30,676 nucleotides of DNA. It comes from Tilletiaria anomala UBC 951. Taxonomy: Eukaryota > Basidiomycota > Exobasidiomycetes > Georgefischeriales > Tilletiariaceae. The DNA is taken from positions 1 to 30,676 of the forward strand of contig NW_013546871.1 of NCBI RefSeq assembly GCF_000711695.1. Reading direction: 5' to 3'. This document shows, piece by piece, positions 10,254-21,100 of this stretch (its first letter is position 1; each line of letters begins with the position of its first letter). The notes below the pieces were generated by a model. The model searched no databases. It worked only from the letters and a program-made list of their open reading frames with translations, and had not been told where the DNA came from. The translations under genes and the position numbers were made by a program.

Positions 10254-11529
10254 TTAGTCATGATCAACCTCTCTTTCACCGGGACAGTTGGCTTCCAAAT
10301 CTGCCAGATCCTCGTATTGGCAGCCACAAAAGAGACAATATGCATGCGCTTTGCGCAGGTGGGCCAGCGTGATGTCGAGCCGAATGGAGGGCTGTAGGGG
10401 AGGGAGAGAAGGTGTTCGCGCGTCAATCGTTGCCAGCAAAGGCATGTGGGATAATTTCACTCACATCTAGAGAGCAGAACGCTTTCGCCTCGGCTGCTTG
10501 GTTCTGCACATTCGACAATTCTGCACCATCATGTGTTCCGCTATCAGCCGCGGCAGTGCATTCCAAGGTGCCATCCGGCGGCGCTGGATTTACACCATCT
10601 TCCTGCTCATTCTCGTCCTTCAAAGGTGGTCGATCTCGCTCCGCGTCAAGAGCCTGCCGCACCTTGGTCTCTTGCCATGAAAGACTGGACGTTGCCTCTT
10701 GCACACCTGACGCGCACGTAATCTCATCCAGTTGAGTGCCGAACGCCCGTCGCAGAATGTCGCGCCGATTATCGTCAAGCTGTTCGTGCCAGCTCAGCTC
10801 CAACCACAGCGGATCGATCCACAACGGCGAGTACTCCAACCTGAGACCCTTCCGATCGAGCTCTTCGCACGATTTGCGCGCCTTCGATAGCAGTACTTCG
10901 GTGTGCTTCAGCGCTTGTTCTGCGGCAATGCGCGCGCGAAAGTCTTCGATGACTTGTGCTGTTGGTCCTGCTGAGGATGTCTGGGACGCCTTTGCAGCGG
11001 CCGCTCGCTGGATCGCCAACGATACCTCTGCCGATCCAAGACCGTGCCGCACGCGGCCTTGCCACCTCTGATCGATGGCCACAGGGAGAGCGAGCGCCGG
11101 AAGAACCTTCTTGTTCGGGGCTCTGTCTGCAGCTGGTGCGTCTAAATCCAGCGTACTTGGTAGATCTCGCCGCTGACCCAGAGTATCACCTGGTTTGTAC
11201 CCCATCGCAAGCATCATCTTGAGGGCTTTATTGCCCGTATCCTCAGCACAGTGTTCGCTGCCTGGCGTCCCATGTGCAGCGGCATACGGAGCGTCCACTT
11301 CGAGCAGGTTCCGTCGCAGCCCTTCATCCCGTGCCTCCCGCTCCCTTTCGGCGCGACTTTTAATGCGGCTCCGTGCACTCGCATCTGCTACCTCTTTTCG
11401 CCTGCGCTCGCTGTACGTCGTCGGAGTCGATGATGAGGCGCGTGCTGCGCTTTTGGACGGGGCTTCGGCTCGTATGAGAAACGCTTCGCTCATGTAGTCT
11501 TCCTCCTCTTCCGCCGCGACGGGTGCCAT
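10254..11529 (-). CDS. GPATCH11: G-patch domain protein, GPATCH11/CENP-Y-like
   Basis: Two exons are inferred, 10465-11529 and 10254-10391, joined in phase 0 across a 73-nt intron (GTGAGT...CCCTACAG), giving 400 residues. The N-terminus has the family signature EEEEDYMSEAFL (7-18) and TTYSERRRKE (37-46). A G-patch follows, with KALKMMLAMGYKPGDTLGQ at 101-119 and its end RVRHGLGS at 159-166. The middle is a charged helical region. The second exon gives the C-terminal DUF4187 hallmark LRKAHAYCLFCGCQYEDLADLEANCPGE and ends VDHD; its Cys residues may bind zinc. In animals GPATCH11 is nuclear and linked to RNA processing, and G-patches generally activate DEAH helicases; a splicing-related role here is inference. 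Without splicing the frame runs on to IIPHAFAGND and stops, losing DUF4187. The start at 11529 is chosen over an ATG 216 nt upstream because homology begins here. Confidence 0.92.
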
Positions 11530-12506
11530 GTTGACTACCAGGTGATTGGAGAGGGGCCAGGATGACGCACGGTGCCGCACCTGAAGCTGTTCTAGAGATG
11601 AGTCGGCAGGCTTCGAAGAGATCCTGTATGAATCTATACATGTAGAGCCTGAGTGCATGGAACGCCAACATAAAAAGAAACCCACCCACGGAGGCTCCGA
11701 GCTTGGTCGCGTTTGGAGGCATTGCGTGCCAACAGAGCGCAGCATTCACGCAATAGTGTGCGCTCCTTTCTTTCTTTTCCTTCTGAATTCCATCAATTCA
11801 GTATGATAGGTCTCATAGTGTTGTCGAGTAGCGACTGTCTGCAACAACCCAACCCCAGTGGCTTATATTTCGGTATCAATATTTACGGCATCCGGACTGA
11901 ATGGGTGGATACACACGGTCGCACCAACAAATCAAAAATTAGTTGAAAATATCCATCGACAGGTGTAGGTTAGCGTTCATCGTTCACCACGCCTTCTGCC
12001 TCGCCGACTCTCTTCGACCTCACTGCACTTGCATCACACTGTGTCTGCTTCTCTCCGGTCTCTCGCTGGCATATATACTTATTTTTACGACTGCCGCCAT
12101 CTCCCTCGCTTCTGGCTTCCCACGCCCCTCACTGTAGCTCACCTGCAAGTTCGTGCTCTCGAGCAAGCTGAAGCATCATTGTCATCAGCTGGTCTTATCT
12201 CATCAAGCATCTTCACGCTGTTGCGGCTTTGATAAACAGGTTTACTCTTAGCCCTTCTCCGAGTCTCTTTTGCAACTTTGGAGTTTGGTACAAAATCCAA
12301 CTCGGAGCGCTACGCACAACCCTGGGACACACCGAATCGCCGAAACTCACCCTTACGCACAAGCTAGACATACTTTAGCTAGCTCCCGCGCTTCCCTACG
12401 AGACGGCTCATTCAATGTCTGGCGCAAATTGACCTGGCTCTTGCTGCTGCGAACGCTAAAGTACAACTGCGAGGCCGGCTATTGCGGCTTCTCATCTTCC
12501 TTCGAT
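11530..12506. promoter_or_regulatory. shared upstream region of the GPATCH11-like gene and MOG1
   Basis: A 977-nt spacer between divergent starts. The frame of the G-patch gene stays open upstream to 11745 and that of MOG1 to 12270, so longer N-termini cannot be excluded, but neither extension resembles the families. A TATA-like CATATATACT lies at about 12070. Otherwise I see nothing specific. Confidence 0.45.
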
Positions 12507-13363
12507 ATGACTCACATTCAGCATCAGCAAGGGTCCACGTCCTATCGCACCGTCAGAAGGCACCTCTTTGGCGGTGCAATCACTGCTGAATTACCACAAA
12601 GCTTCATCGATGCGAGGTGCGGCCCCAAGGCAAACGTGCAGACCCAAGCGGCGGACTGACAATTCCAATCACTTTCTCCTCTTGAACCTTCGCGCCTCTA
12701 CAGTGAGCTCCGCCAGGTACCGGATAACCAAGAAGTGATGATCAGCTCCTCTTCCGACACGAGCATTATCCTCGAAGTGCTGGAGAGCGTTAAAGAAGGC
12801 GACGCGAACGAGAATATGGAGGCCGCGGTGCGGTGAGTCGCGTGAACTGCTACGAATTGGTGCGGATATTTGCAGTTAATTCAGAAGCAAGTGCTGATGC
12901 TTTCTCCGTCTTCAACAGATATCACTTCGACTCACTCGCGCACGACAATTCGGCGCTCTCCTCTACGATCGAATCGACGACCTTCCTTGACACCAGCTCC
13001 TTCCCTGTGCCACCTCCGCTGCCAGATGCGAGTTCCATCGTACCACGCGAGCGCACGCCGTCGCCATGGCTGGTGTCAGGCTTGCAGGTAGTGCCCAAAT
13101 ACGGGCGCACCACCGATCCGCCGCATTGCGTGCGCATCCACCTGGCAGTGTGGCGGTTGCGGCCAAAGAAAGACGTGGACCTCGTGCTGTCGTTCAACAT
13201 CCCGCAGCCGCAGCCGCAACCGACGGCTGCAGGTGAGACAGCCGCAAATGCAGGCAGCGAAATGGTTTCAGAACATGTTTCGAGGGACGAGGCGATCCTG
13301 GCAGAGGTGTTCCGCAAAGCAGCGAGCACGCTGACGATCGAGGACTGGAACCTTTTCAGCTGA
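12507..13363 (+). CDS. MOG1: Ran-binding protein Mog1
   Basis: Mog1 binds the Ran GTPase and stimulates nucleotide release, supporting nuclear transport. Three exons are inferred: 12507-12616, 12704-12832 and 12919-13363 (introns 87 and 86 nt, both phase 2), giving 227 residues, near the 218 of yeast Mog1. Exon 1 ends with the conserved LFGGAITAELPQSFIDA. Exon 2 gives SELRQVPDNQEVMISSSSDTS and an acidic helix IILEVLESV. Exon 3 starts with RYHFDSLAHDNSA and continues to VRIHLAVWRLRPKKDVDLVLSFNIP, the known core strands of the Mog1 fold. Pro/Gln- and Ala/Gly-rich insertions at about 167-185 look lineage-specific. The stop follows TIEDWNLFS. Start choice: the Met at 12507 precedes the conserved block by 19 residues; the frame is open further upstream. 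Convergent with the E2 gene, 242 nt between stops. Confidence 0.93.
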
Positions 13364-13605
13364 ACTCCGAAAAGACTTTCACTGGTCTCAGTTGCTACCA
13401 ACCGATCCACAAGCTCAGCAAGCCATTGTGGGGAGGCGAACGACAGCACCCTTATGCAGGCATTTACGACATGCACCGGGCGGGCGCAATGCGACAGGAT
13501 CGGGACGAGACAATTGCTGTATGATACATAATGATTGGCGTGTGCAAAGGCAGGGTGACATCATCCATTCCACTGTTACCTGTGCGATTTTGTGTGGCAC
13601 ACGCC

Positions 13606-14569
13606 TCATTTGGCGTACTGCAAAAGAGCGAGCATCTCAATCAGGGGTTGTAGCCTCTCGTGTGGTTTCTTCGCAACAGGGCGCATACCTTCTGAGTCCA
13701 CTCTGCAGCGTTCTTATCGAACAGGATGCGGTTCTTGTTGTATTCTTCGGCTGCGTGTACAGAAGACAGGATCCAAGGAAATGGTCCATCAGCGTGTAAC
13801 TCGGGAGCGTTTGCCTCAGCCAGCTCACCTATCGACGCAACGAGGGCATCGTCCGGATTTGGCTCTTGTAGTAATTGCAGGATCGAAAGAATGACTGACA
13901 GCGAGTGAAATAAGAAGGAAAGTGAGCAGCCTGGGAGAATTCTCAAAAAGCAGGAAAAGACTGCACTGGCTCACTAGTTTGGGCCTTGGTGCTTGGCTTC
14001 CACGCTTCGCTCTTGACGATGCCAACGCACATGTTTCCGTTATCGTCAACATTCGGGTGGTAGATCTTGGTGTTGAACTTGACCTTGGGAGCTTTAAAGG
14101 GATATTCGATGGGGAAATCGAGTTGTAAATTGAACTTGCCGCCCTCATAAGGAGTTCCCGAAGGCCCGGAGACGATGGCCGTCCACCGGTAGATGTTGTC
14201 CCTGCATGCCAAAAAGTTACGCCGAGCTTGCAAGTTAGACAGACCTTCATTTCTATAGGACGCAAGGTGCAGCATCGCCTCACTCATTGGGCTCTATGAC
14301 TGCAGTGGGTGCGATAGTAAAATGTGGAATCCAACGTGTTCACTGTCGATGCAAGCTGCTCGCCAACCGAGTTCTAAACTCACCAACATTGTCCACTGGC
14401 TCGTTCTGTAGGTCAGCTAGTTCCTGATCACACGAAGGAAAGAAGCATCAGCGATCCAATTGTCAGTGACCCATATATCAGAAGCAGCAACGTGATGCAT
14501 GCATTTGCACCCCGCGGCGAAAGACATGCGCCGTCAGCTCACCTTGGTGATACGCTTCGGGTTCACCAT
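13606..14569 (-). CDS. E2 ubiquitin-conjugating enzyme (UBE2L3/UbcH7-like)
   Basis: Seven exons are inferred: 14543-14569, 14384-14423, 14284-14299 (16 nt), 13975-14201, 13829-13894, 13689-13750 and 13606-13617, giving 149 residues, the normal size of a bare UBC domain. Phases match at every junction. The protein starts MVNPKRITKELADLQNEP, the helix-1 start of many E2s. GPSGTPYEGGKFNL, PIEYPFKAPKV and the active-site block IYHPNVDDNGNMCVGIV follow, with catalytic Cys86. KSEAWKPSTK replaces the SAENWKPATK of UBE2L3. LLQEPNPDDALV and the last helix AEEYNKNRILFDKNAAEWTQKYAK complete the fold. The HPN motif is present. The microexon encodes VIEPNE, and the last coding exon only YAK plus stop. Which E3s it serves cannot be told; closeness to UBE2L3 suggests transfer to RING-HECT hybrid or HECT ligases, which is inference. 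Confidence 0.94.
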
Positions 14570-15488
14570 GGTGCTTCCGACGAGCTTTGCGGGCTGCTCT
14601 TACTTTCACTCAAAGGAACAGTCGCGCATTCAAGACGGTAACTTTCTCCGCCACTTTGCGATGCCAGCAAGGAAGGTGCTGACAGCTGCAACAAAACAAA
14701 ACACCAAGTAGCATCGAGGGAGTGGAGTGGTTACATACATCCGAGGACTGTGAGCAGTCTCGATGGCGGTCGGCGGAGCTGCACTACTTTAGACATGAGG
14801 TTGCACCGAATCACCCTAGATCAATTCGCAATCGACGCTCTCTTGGCCGAGAGACAGGGCCTTCGCCTTCATTGCGAGTATCTACATGCTAAAACAATCA
14901 TGGAAATATGTACATAGGGGTATGTGCACAACGACAATGGCCACATAAGGAACGAGAGTCACGATCAGTGACGCGAATGGGCAACAAGGCATGTCCATTT
15001 CCAAGCTCGAAGATGTCTGCTTTTCCTTGACCGCTTGAACTCCTTCTGTCCCCCTGTTCACATCACAGTTCGGCACATCCTCGTCACGTTTTGTCGCCAT
15101 CTTGGGATCCATCATTTCGTTTGCAAGATCTGACATGAGGTATACCAGTCGCACATGCTGTCTTGTTCAAATCTCGATGCCTAGAGCCCCAATCGACGTG
15201 CCTCCCCCTGGCCAGCCGGCACTCGCCATTCGCCAGTCGACCCGAGCTGGCCGGTGACTGGTGACATTTTCCTTGGATCTTCCCTTTGCCTCTCCATCCG
15301 TCTCGCTTCCCCTCTTCACGCGGCGGCATGCTCTTCGAGGCTCGAATGATTCATTTGGCAGGTCTTTGGGCAACGGCTGTGTGTCCGTGGGGTGCAAATT
15401 CCAATCTGCTGGTCGCCCTGATAGGCGAGCCTGGCCAAAATGCTCAACGGAAAATTGTCATCTGACGCTCTCTTTGCACGCCTTCCAG
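14570..15488. other. intergenic, no gene recognised
   Basis: About 0.9 kb upstream of the E2 gene and left of the transporter relic. The E2 promoter must lie at its left end. Frames on both strands are short. The 5' part of the transporter might be expected at the right end, but I see no transporter-like segment before about 15489. Short complementary words (CTGGCCAG near 15205, GCTGGCCGG near 15245) are present but unremarkable. Confidence 0.45.
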
Positions 15489-16064
15489 CTTAGTTACCTC
15501 CATCATCTTGGGAGCCGTTAACTTTGCGTGCACGGCACTCGGTCTGTGGCAGCTTGAAGGGGTGGGACGTCGTTGGCAGCTCTTCTATGGTGGTCTCTGG
15601 TGCTCGGTCTGGCTGTTCGTCTTTTGCCATCGTTGGGGTCGTCCCCAATCAGGGCACATCGTGACAGCATACTTGTTCATCCTCAGCTATGCGTCCACCT
15701 GGGCACCGGGTATCTAGTTGTGGCACGGTGAGAGCGTTGCGACAAGGACTCGTGCGAAGCTGGCAGCGCTAGCGACGACGAGCAACTGGATCTGTACCGC
15801 TTTGCTCGCCTACTCTACCTCGCTCATTACCGCCAAGATGGCTGTGCGTACGGTTTCAACTTCGCTGACTGCAACTGATCAACGCGCTCATCGCATTCTT
15901 CTTCGTCTATGAGACCAAGGTGAGCAGCGCGAGGGGGGAGGGTTGCCATTTTGCAACCAGTTGCCTGATTTATTTATGCGCGATTCCAGGAATTGTCGCT
16001 TGAGAACCTCGATGCGATGTGTCTGGATGGCAGCTGCAAGCCGTGGTACTCGATCAAGTGGTGA
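15489..16064 (+). pseudogene. decayed C-terminal fragment of an MFS sugar (hexose) transporter
   Basis: Translated pieces line up in order with the last third of fungal hexose transporters. These are VTSIILGAVNFACT, then GVGRRWQLFYGG (the family GRR motif), TAYLFILSYASTWAP, then SVATRTRAKLAALATTSNW and LLAYSTSLIT. After a frame change come LINALIAFFFVYETK and, past a likely intron at about 15919-15989, ELSLENLDAMCLDGSC ending KPWYSIKW and a stop at 16062-16064. There is a TAG at 15715-15717 where the family has Trp or a similar residue. Frame is lost again at about 15840-15875, where GFNFADCN and LINALIA lie in different frames. The segment between GGLWCSVW and HIVTAYLF is also out of register. 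The N-terminal two thirds are absent. Even so, the pieces are well preserved, which suggests a fairly recent loss. It is a host gene relic, not a mobile element. Confidence 0.85.
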
Positions 16065-18196
16065 CCCCCTTCCTCTCGGCGTAACTTCGCGCAAAGAATC
16101 CAAGCATGACACCGAAAACGAAGTTGCTGCTGTGTGCGCTAGCCAGAACGATCCAACGCTCGTCGACAATCCAGGTGGTGTGGAGCGCAGGGTCGAGATC
16201 AAAATGCCAGCAGGCGAAGCTCAAGACCGAAGTCCCTTGGCAGGCGCCTTTGGATTCGCGTTGGCCTTGAACCACTACTATAACTCGATCTACTCTATAG
16301 CACGCACGCATCGCTTCTATACAGCCTTCGCCCTCATCGCAAATCAAACTCGCAGCATCCAAATACCCCAATACACCTTTCCCTGTCTTCGTGTGGCCCC
16401 ACCCTGATCTGTATTCGCACCAGGATATCAGCTGTCGCAATGCTTATCTCCACGCGCCATCCTTCTGCACAACGCGATCATCGGATGCCAGAGATAGATG
16501 AGCGCGATGCGTTTCTCCAATAGGCCAGACACTCAACGAGAGCGCATGGCCGCTCATCCCCCATCGCTTTTTAGTCTTCTGGCGGCAATAGCTGGTGAGG
16601 ATCGGTGTCTTGCTTGTCGGAGACTTGGGATGCCTCATCAGTCATTGTGCTTTATTCGGGGTTGTATCGGCCTGCCAAGCCAATAGCAGGCTAGCCCAGG
16701 CAATACGATCTTCTTTTCTGGGAGCCTCGCTTCTTGCCAATCATATCCAGATTCCAATCGGGCCCCGCCTAGTCGTCCTTACTGTTGGCTTCAAACTGTT
16801 CCAGCAGGTTCCAGAATCCAGAATTCCAGCTTTCTGTTCGATACTCTTCAGTCCCCTCACGAGCTCGAGACACTCAGACCATTTCGTTTCGATCAGAGAG
16901 TCAGACGATCACTGCAGCCTTCCATATGCCGCCACGCATGCAATACGGTCGGAGTTTGAGGACAAGCCAGGGACAGTCTGGCGCCTCTGCGGGGCTCCAC
17001 CGGGAGTGGCTGGTTGTGCCAACGGCGCCCTACAGCTTGCTCTTACGGCAGGTCCACACCAATGCTCCCTACTCATTACTCACTACCGACATCTGACTAC
17101 TCAATACTTTTCACTGCTCACCTCCTCCCTTGTCCACACTCGGCAGGTCTGCATCCCGCAGGGCACAGGCGGCCAGATCAAAGCCCAGTTCTCATCACAC
17201 ATGCACCGTATGCATAATGTATTCATCGGTGAACGCAGGAAGGCGGGGAATTTTTGCAGCGCTGCTTGAGGCTAGTAATCGCAATTTCGCGTGCGCTCAT
17301 GGGGAAAGTCTGCTTATGCTATCCTGTGCCATTGTGTCATAATTTATACTTCATGTGAAACTCATATGGTGCGACCGACTGTGTTCCACAAAGGAATTAT
17401 GGCTCCGAGGCGACTCGTGAATGCGTCGTGGTTCTACTCTGGGCAATCTCAGCAGAAGGACAGTGAGAAAAAGAGCCTGCAATTGTGCTCAAAACTGTGG
17501 TTTCCCAGAGTTTGGGGGTTCGCCGGGACCTCTAAAGCATTGAGCCCACGATCCAATGACTACCCGAGAGAGGGCGCATGGGCGGAACTGCTCCAGATTT
17601 TTCTTTTCCTTTTTATTTTTTGGCGCAGTCGATGCGCAGACCTCTTTTTTATCCTTTGTACCGACTTTTTTTTATTCTTATCAACAGCCAAAAAAGTCGG
17701 GTGGTGCCACAGTCCAGCGTTGTGCTCCTTTCAGCGCTCGCTGAGTTGGGCCGGTCGCGGCTCTCCGTTTCCAGTTGCTGATGACGGTAGCTACCAGCGT
17801 TTGCCCTTTCCCCGGCTCGGACTTTTCGATGCTCTATTGAAGTATCGCATTAATCATCCTCCAACTTTGATGAAAGCCCACATTCACTCTCGTTTCCGTC
17901 GATCCAAAGCTTCAAGACTGCCAGTACTCGTCCAGGACAAACAGACGAATTTGCGTGCGAGAACCCTTTACGTGAGTGGCTGCGAGCCGATCTAGGAGCC
18001 GACGGTCATCCGTACGAGGCGGGGGCCTTTCTGAAAGGTAACGAGAAGACCCCAGATCACGAAGAAGTGATTGACAGCTTCACTCCTCTTCTCCTTTCCC
18101 TCGGGACGTAAAGAAGATCACCCAACGTAACCTAACCCCCCCTCCCCGGCCTGAGCACCGCCGCGTATTTACCCTGCGGCGGTAAAAGCTTCACAA
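16065..18196. other. 2.1 kb without a recognised gene
   Basis: The region spans from the transporter relic to the large Q-rich gene. The longest frames are 16595-17269 and 17291-17995 (plus, 224 and 234 codons). Neither has a recognisable motif; the first is rich in short ACTCA/CTACT repeats around 17065-17115. Thymine-rich runs at 17597-17690 (TTTTCTTTTCC, TTTTTTTT) could be promoter tracts. An upstream non-homologous first exon of the Q-rich gene is likely in the last few hundred bases: candidate donors are at about 17971 (ACGTGAGT) and 18036 (AGGTAACG). Confidence 0.4.
18157..18183. promoter_or_regulatory. CCG/CGG inverted repeat just upstream of the large reading frame
   Basis: ACCGCCGC (18157-18164) and GCGGCGGT (18176-18183) are perfect reverse complements with an 11-nt spacer. 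Inverted CGG triplets are typical Zn2Cys6 factor sites; in RNA the same bases would make a strong 8-bp hairpin. Which, if either, is used cannot be seen. Confidence 0.35.
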
Positions 18197-21100
18197 GTGG
18201 AATCCTCAATAGAGTCCATCATCACCTCCTCGGTGGGTGCACCAGCATCGGCCGGCCTGGCGCAAGCACAGGCGAACGTCAACACTTCGCTTGAACAAGG
18301 CAGCGGCCCTTTCTCGTCCTGGCAGGACGTTGTTGGTAGCGCAGCGGCCCCGCCGTCGTCTGCGCTAGCGTTCCAGCAACCATCACATGGGCAACAGCAG
18401 CACCATGATATGGCTCAAGCGGCGCAGCAGCAGCTCTCGCTTGCGCAAGCTGAGCCGATGGGGCTAGCTACTATTCCACAAGGGGTCGTTCCACCGGATG
18501 ACTTGCGAAAGCTCGACCCGACGCAGTCCGTGTCTCGTATAGACCTGATGCAGAACAGTCATCAACAGCTGCAGCAGCCAACAACTATGCTCCGGCATGC
18601 CCTCGGGCATAGACCGAGCTTGTCGCTGGACCTGGAGGGATTGCGTAATTTCCAGCGTTCGACACTGATCTCCCCAGTCGACGACATTTTGAACACCGGA
18701 AACAATGACAACGGCGTCCAAGGGCTTCCGACGCCTCAGCTTGATCACTCGCGCTCGGGCACCACGTCCGCTGCATCGAGTCGACGTCAAAGCGGATCGA
18801 CCAAGGACAGGCCGATCGCCGGGCTGCCAAGACCGCGATCAACATCCCATCGTTTGACCAACCCAGAAAGGGCGTACGCGAGCAACCCGGTGTCTGCCGC
18901 CTTTGTCACCACCCCGCCGGTATTCACACCACAGGAATTCATTGCGGCCGCCAATGAGTTTCCCGGCTTTGCTCAAGCTGTTGCGGATATCCGTAGGAAC
19001 GAGGCTTCAGCCGCGACTACCCTCGGGGATGCAAGCGCGCAAGCGATTCAACAACAGCAGCAACAGCAACAAGAAGCATTACATTCGCAATTGCAACCAC
19101 AACAGCAACAGAGCTTGCAAGATCAGTTACTTTCGGGCATGCCGCCAGGGACGAATGGGCTCGGATTCAACGACCTCAACGTGCTCCAGCCCACATCCGC
19201 GACTGGCTCGTTCCCTGCGTCGCCCAATCACATAGGAACGCAGGCATTTGTTCCGACTCATGCTGGCTTGCAGACCGTTCCGCTGAGCTCTGCACCTTCC
19301 TCCGCTTCGACGTGTGTATCTCCAGTATTGCAGCAACAACAACAACAACAACAGCAGCAGCAGCAGCAGCAGATGCATATGCATATGCAGTTGCAGCAAC
19401 AGCAGCAGGATTTTTCGACTCTGCAGCAACAGATCCACAGCGCCCCGGCTTCAGCTCATGGGTCGGCACCGCACTCTGCAGACCCCAGTCCAGCGATCGC
19501 TTCCATTGCCGTCATGAGTCCCGGTCAGTCCTCCGTCGTCGGGAGCGCTGGCCCGATGCAGCAAGCTTTCGACCCTCCTAGAAGCCTTGCGATCGCCAAC
19601 AATTCCTCGGCAGCTCCTGTTTTGCAAATAGGACGCTCATTTGCCGATGTGGCACAAGCCCAAGCGCAGTTGCATCAACGGCAGCAGCAACAGCAACAGC
19701 AACATGAAACAGCACAGCTACAAGAGCAGCAGCAACAGGCCCAGATGCAAGAGCAGCAGACACAAGCGCAAATGCAGCAACAGATGCAGCAGCAGCATCA
19801 ACTGGAACAGCAGGAACAGCAGCAGGAGCAGCAGGAGCAAGAGCAGCGACAACATGAACATCAGCAACAGCAGCAGCAAAACATGTCCAACTCTTTGTCC
19901 CATAGCTTACAATCAGTCCCCGCTTCTGCTCCAAGTTCAGCATTGTCGCAAGGGATGGTGCCAGGGGCTACACCAGGACAGCAAAATGATGCGCCTGTCA
20001 CAAATGTAGCCACCTCCAATGGAGTGCCTGCCCCAGGATCGTCAGGGCAGATTCCATCTAGTGGCATGCAGATGCCAGCGGGAGCTGTCGATGCGATGAA
20101 GGCGCCTGGCGCGTCCATTTCGGCTATGCATGCGGCCTTATCTGCGATGGTGAAGTCCTTCCCAGTCAGCACCCCGCAGCCTCAGACACCTATTCGCGCA
20201 GCGACGAACGTTCCGGCAGATGCTGCTCAAGCTGGTAGCGGCGTTATTGGGCAGATTGGGCAGCTACTCGACAGCGTTGTGACCTTGGCAAACAGTGCAC
20301 GCGCCCACTTCCAGCAGGGTCAGCATACAGACAGCAGCATCTGCCTCAGCGACCTGCAGCGGGCTTTGGCTCAAATTGGAGAGTTGGGATCGCGGAGTTT
20401 GGCAACTGTCAGAGCTGAGTACCCGCCTATGAACGATGTAGGCGTGGTCAGTGTGCCGGATCAGACGCCAGATGACAGCCCCACAACACTAAAGAAGAGA
20501 CCAGTCCTTCCGGAAGAAGATATGATGCAGCCTTTCAAAACGTTGCGGGCCAGAGATGGGACGCACATCCAGCCTCCGCTCCCACTGCCATCAGCACCGC
20601 CTTTTTTGAGTACAGAGACGTTTACATCACAGCATGCTCTGCAGCCGCTGAATCCCCCGCAGTCAGCAATCACATTGCTGCAAGCTGCCTCTGCGCCGAA
20701 CCCTCTCGAGTCCCACGTGGCTTCATCGGTTGGACCTGGGCCTGCATCCATATCTTCCAGTGGTGCCTCGCAGCTCGTTTCACCCGTCGCCCACGCCTTT
20801 CCGCACTCGGCGAGCGCCCAGCCCTCCGCCACAACCTCTCCGGCAGTCGCAAGTCCTTTTTGTTTTCCCGCGGTACCGCCGCATGCGCCAAAGCAACCCA
20901 GCAATCTCAATCCTGCTGGCAAGAGCGCTAACGTTGCTGGAAATGCGAGCGTGACATCCACACCTCCTGTCCGCATCACGTCGTCGCTGCCGACAGGCTT
21001 GGATGGCACTACTGGTACCATTCAGATGACGCAGACAGACCCTTTGGCCATGATGGCTGCTCCAAATCAAGCTTTTCAGACAACACCCCAGCCCGTGTTT

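Noticed and set aside
11530-11745. Upstream ATG extending the GPATCH11-like protein by 72 residues
   Set aside because: The extension shows no conservation-like pattern, and the family signature EEEEDYMSEAFL starts right after the ATG at 11527-11529.
19326-19881. Repeated CAG units as a possible CRISPR array or mobile element
   Set aside because: They are in-frame trinucleotide runs coding Gln; there are no spacers, terminal repeats or transposase, and the gene content is eukaryotic.
19127-19943. Minus-strand frames with long Leu or Val/Ala runs
   Set aside because: They are antisense readings of the CAG/CAA tracts of the Q-rich gene.
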